From the NCBI GenBank assembly GCA_012965485.1, contig DTSF01000117.1, positions 3,495 through 12,835 of the forward strand: DNA of 9,341 bases. The letters are read 5' to 3'. This stretch comes from Dehalococcoidia bacterium. GTDB taxonomy: Bacteria; Chloroflexota; Dehalococcoidia; SAR202; UBA826. Positions 6,808 through 9,341 of this stretch are shown one piece after another. Position 1 is the stretch's first letter, and every line of letters begins with the position of its first letter. The notes below the pieces were generated by a model. The model saw only the letters and a program-made list of their open reading frames with translations, ran no database searches and was not told the DNA's origin. The position numbers and the translations under genes are program-made.

Positions 6808-7928
6808 CGATCGACCTCGCCCATAATAATGTCGATCGAACCCAACACTAAAACAGCGTCGGCGACATAGGTATCCTCAAGCATATATTCGAGGGCTTGT
6901 AGATTTGCAAAAGATGGTGGCCTTACTTTAACTCTGTAAGGTTTATCTGAACCGTCACTTACTAGGTAAACTCCTAGGTCACCTCTCGGAGATTCTGTGC
7001 GAATGAATACCTCTCCAGCTGGTGGTCTAATTATCCTTCTAACTTTGGCAGAAATCTCACCTACAGGAATATTGGAAATGGCCTGTTCTACTATCTTAAT
7101 TGACTCTCTCATTTCTTCAACACGAACATAGTATCTATCCCAACAATCACCATTACTCCCCACCGGTATACCAAAATCGAACCGATCGTAAATGGAATAG
7201 GGGTCTGTGACTCTTACATCTTCTATAACACCGGACGCTCGCAAAGCAGGGCCGGTCACACCATAATCCAAAGCATCCTCTCCATTGATGATCCCGACCC
7301 CTTTTGTGCGAGCAAGAAACATCTCATTTTGGGATAAGAGGCTGTCACATTCGTCGACACCTCTTTTGAGATGATCAAGTAATGCCAGCACATTTTTGTC
7401 AAAATCATCAGGAACATCTTCCTTTACACCCCCAATTCGGATGTAGTTATGCATCATCCTTGCGCCAGTCACGCTTTCAAAAAGTTCTTGCACCCTCTCA
7501 CGTTCACGAAAACCATAAAGCATGGGAGTAGTGGCTCCGGCATCTAAACCATAAACACCGTAGAACAGCATGTGGCTAGCTATCCGGTTTAATTCACACA
7601 AAATTACCCGTATATACTCAGCTCTTTCAGGAACAACCGTTTCCATAAGTTTCTCTACCGCCAAGCAAAAAGCTAGTTCGTTGTTTAAATTTCCGACATA
7701 ATCGAGACGATCAAAAAGAGTCACAATCTGGTTATATTGTTCACTTTCACATATCTTTTCTGACCCGCGATGAAGATAACCAATATGGGGCTCCACCTTC
7801 ACTATACGTTCACCATCAACCCATATGACTAGTCTTAAGACCCCGTGGGTACTAGGGTGTTGAGGACCCATATTGACCATAAGATCTATCGCATCAGAAT
7901 GTTCACTAACCTGTTGGTGTACTTGCAT
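6804..7928 (-). CDS. nuoD: NADH-quinone oxidoreductase subunit D (49 kDa)
   Basis: Peripheral-arm subunit of the [NiFe]-hydrogenase large-subunit fold, without metal, that builds the quinone-binding site with NuoB and NuoH. It has 374 residues and is not fused to NuoC. MGPQHPSTHGVLR (20-32) gives the loop histidine H28, and FDRLDYVGNLNNE gives Y77. The H28-Y77 spacing of 49 residues equals that of the quinone-site pair H59/Y108 in the bovine protein. HIGYLHRG (48-55) and the C-terminal GSIDIIMGEVDR are also standard. The ATG follows the nuoC stop by 18 bases, the largest gap in the window, with no strong ribosome site. The next gene is nuoH, not nuoE/F/G, so this cluster lacks the NADH-oxidising module. 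Confidence 0.98.
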   Translation of the reverse strand: MQVHQQVSEHSDAIDLMVNMGPQHPSTHGVLRLVIWVDGERIVKVEPHIGYLHRGSEKICESEQYNQIVTLFDRLDYVGNLNNELAFCLAVEKLMETVVPERAEYIRVILCELNRIASHMLFYGVYGLDAGATTPMLYGFRERERVQELFESVTGARMMHNYIRIGGVKEDVPDDFDKNVLALLDHLKRGVDECDSLLSQNEMFLARTKGVGIINGEDALDYGVTGPALRASGVIEDVRVTDPYSIYDRFDFGIPVGSNGDCWDRYYVRVEEMRESIKIVEQAISNIPVGEISAKVRRIIRPPAGEVFIRTESPRGDLGVYLVSDGSDKPYRVKVRPPSFANLQALEYMLEDTYVADAVLVLGSIDIIMGEVDR

Positions 7929-7946
7929 AACTAAACTTACTGATTA

Positions 7947-8492
7947 CTACCATTCTCCATAATCATGAAAAGGGTAACTTTTTCTTCCTGGATAACCCTC
8001 GAATTCCTCAAATAATAACAATGGAAGTAAATTTTCACGACCTTTAAATTTAATGCCAAATAAATCGTGGGCTTCCCTTTCAAACCAGTCGGCTGATTTC
8101 CATATACTCAGTACTGAAGGCACTGTCGGGTCATTTGAAGGTAATGACACTTTAATGGCCATTTTGTGACGTCGTCTGATAGAGATAAGATGATAAACCA
8201 TCTCAAATCTTTCCTGTTCTTCTTCGTAATCTACTACAGTGATACAGGACAAATAATCAAACCCAAATTTTTCAGTGTATTTGAGGAGTTCACAAACTTC
8301 AGCCAAATGAACTGAATCAATTTGGACCGTAACCATATCTATAGAAACCGATATTTCTGCCCCCGGAAAGTCAGCAATAGATTCTTTTAATATTTTGTGA
8401 AGATTCTCTCCTCTCTGGTCGAGAAATTCCCGCACCATTGGAGCTTTAATTTCACGCTTCGAAGATATGTTACTGCTCTCCATCATTGGCAT
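7947..8492 (-). CDS. nuoC: NADH-quinone oxidoreductase subunit C (30 kDa)
   Basis: Peripheral-arm subunit that stabilises NuoD and NuoI; no cofactor is expected. It has 181 residues as a stand-alone protein. The 30 kDa-family signature lies at 131-151 (W131, [18 protein letters not shown]), and the C-terminal [11 protein letters not shown] (165-175) matches the usual EG-P-RK-YP ending. The segment between them reads [14 protein letters not shown], where the family normally has a GHP-type motif. The start is ambiguous: ATG codons at 8492, 8486 and 8483 all lie inside the end of nuoB, giving an overlap of 23, 17 or 14 bases, and none has a clear ribosome site. The first is used here. Confidence 0.95.
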   Translation of the reverse strand: MPMMESSNISSKREIKAPMVREFLDQRGENLHKILKESIADFPGAEISVSIDMVTVQIDSVHLAEVCELLKYTEKFGFDYLSCITVVDYEEEQERFEMVYHLISIRRRHKMAIKVSLPSNDPTVPSVLSIWKSADWFEREAHDLFGIKFKGRENLLPLLLFEEFEGYPGRKSYPFHDYGEW

Positions 8493-9093
8493 TTAACGAA
8501 TCTTTTTTGAAGGATTGATTTGCATCATTTTTTATTTTTTCTTGTAATTGCATAACACCATAAATGAGTGCTTCAGGTCTAGGTGGACAACCTGGAACGT
8601 AAACGTCAACAGGTATTAAATGATCTACTCCCATCACCACTGAATATGATTTATAGTAGGGCCCTCCATTGGTTGCACAACTTCCCATAGCAATAACCCA
8701 TTTAGGGTCAGGCATTTGTTCATATAAAAGTTTTATGGGATCTGCCATTTTTTTTACCACAGTGCCAGCAACTATCATGACATCCGCCTGACGAGGGGAA
8801 GGCCAGGTAACCACCCCAAACCTATCGAGATCATGATGTGAAGCATGGGCACTCATCATTTCAATCGCACAGCATGCTAAACCAAAAGATAAAGTCCAAA
8901 GTGATGATTTTCTTGCCAATGCAAATAATTGGTCGGATTTTGCAGTCAATGCATTGGGCAGAACCCTATTGAAAACGCTATCCGCCGGGTTGTTTCCTTT
9001 ACCTGCTTCGTAGCCATGTCCAAGTGGTTTTTCAGTGGCAGGAAACCCATCATATTTTGGAATATGAATATTAGAGTTTTCGTCTATCGCCAT
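8470..9093 (-). CDS. nuoB: NADH-quinone oxidoreductase subunit B (N2 cluster)
   Basis: Carries the terminal [4Fe-4S] cluster N2, which reduces quinone. It has 207 residues. The four cluster cysteines are C74 and C75 ([10 protein letters not shown]), C139 ([12 protein letters not shown]) and C169 ([11 protein letters not shown]). The region before about residue 45 is polar and poorly conserved in the family. I chose the ATG at 9093 because a strong GGAGGAAGGGGG sits seven bases upstream; a TTG at 9114 would add seven residues and would place its start over that ribosome site. The start overlaps the end of nuoA by ten bases and the 3' end overlaps nuoC. The last ~20 residues form a lysine- and asparagine-rich tail. 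Confidence 0.97.
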   Translation of the reverse strand: MAIDENSNIHIPKYDGFPATEKPLGHGYEAGKGNNPADSVFNRVLPNALTAKSDQLFALARKSSLWTLSFGLACCAIEMMSAHASHHDLDRFGVVTWPSPRQADVMIVAGTVVKKMADPIKLLYEQMPDPKWVIAMGSCATNGGPYYKSYSVVMGVDHLIPVDVYVPGCPPRPEALIYGVMQLQEKIKNDANQSFKKDSLNANDGEQ

Positions 9094-9341
9094 TGCAAAA
9101 CCCCCTTCCTCCAAACGTAAGCTAACCCAAACAGCAATATACCAATAAAAATAATCATTTCATAAAAAACCGCAGGAGGAGCTTCCAAAAATACTAGAGC
9201 CCAAGGAAATAGAAAAACAGCTTCAACATCGAATATCACAAACAATATTGCAAAAACATAGTAACGTATTTGGATTTGAGACCAATGATATGGAGATGCG
9301 GGAATGCCACACTCGTATGGGGAATTTTTTATATCCGAATG
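9084..9341 (-). CDS. nuoA: NADH-quinone oxidoreductase subunit A, N-terminus cut by window edge
   Basis: Small three-helix membrane subunit next to NuoH and NuoJ at the membrane heel. The visible 85 residues begin [13 protein letters not shown] and include the matrix-side loop, the acidic motif [15 protein letters not shown] (the D and E correspond to E. coli D79 and E81) and a final hydrophobic helix ending [10 protein letters not shown]. The TAG stop is at 9086-9084. About 35-40 N-terminal residues, including the first membrane helix, lie beyond the right edge, so the operon promoter is also out of view. It overlaps nuoB by ten bases, with the nuoB ribosome site inside its last codons. Confidence 0.95.
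   Translation of the reverse strand, partial: HSDIKNSPYECGIPASPYHWSQIQIRYYVFAILFVIFDVEAVFLFPWALVFLEAPPAVFYEMIIFIGILLFGLAYVWRKGVLQWR
9101..9112 (-). promoter_or_regulatory. Strong ribosome binding site for nuoB
   Basis: The minus strand reads GGAGGAAGGGGG, ending seven bases before the ATG at 9093 and lying inside the nuoA coding region (the YVWRKG residues). It is the strongest ribosome site in the window and decides the nuoB start. Confidence 0.7.

Noticed and set aside
9094..9114. TTG start for nuoB at 9114
   Set aside because: It lies over the strong GGAGGAAGGGGG ribosome site, which is correctly spaced for the ATG at 9093.

Overview
The window is almost entirely one respiratory complex I (NADH-quinone oxidoreductase type) operon, read on the minus strand from right to left in the order nuoA-B-C-D-H-I-J-K-L-M-N. 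The right edge cuts off the N-terminus of NuoA. At the left edge nuoN loses homology about halfway through the protein. The genes between are complete, carry their signature residues and overlap or nearly touch (largest gap 18 nt), so there is essentially no intergenic DNA and no promoter or terminator visible.

The set is the eleven-subunit core without NuoE, NuoF and NuoG: nuoD (6804-7928) runs directly into nuoH through an ATGA overlap. NuoB, C, D and I form the peripheral arm that takes electrons through [4Fe-4S] clusters to quinone. NuoA, H, J and K form the membrane heel and linker. NuoL, M and N are the three antiporter-like proton channels. The NADH dehydrogenase module is missing from this locus, so the electron donor (ferredoxin, another carrier, or NADH through subunits encoded elsewhere) cannot be read from the window.

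Organism: a bacterium with fairly low GC over the nuo genes (33% and 43% in two 60-base lines counted by hand). The separate nuoC and nuoD, the EFG-less gene order and the sequence style of NuoH and NuoM suggest Chloroflexota (Dehalococcoidia/SAR202-like). This is an impression from memory, not a search result.

No new biological system was found. The points worth a second look are: (1) an abrupt change at about position 177, where NuoN homology stops and the last 177 bases are about 60% GC and code for a cysteine-rich, non-membrane peptide in the same frame, suggesting a chimeric contig end or a real rearrangement inside nuoN; (2) loss of the usual TM7 lysine in NuoM while NuoL and NuoN keep theirs; (3) an altered acidic loop in NuoH; (4) absence of the NADH module.
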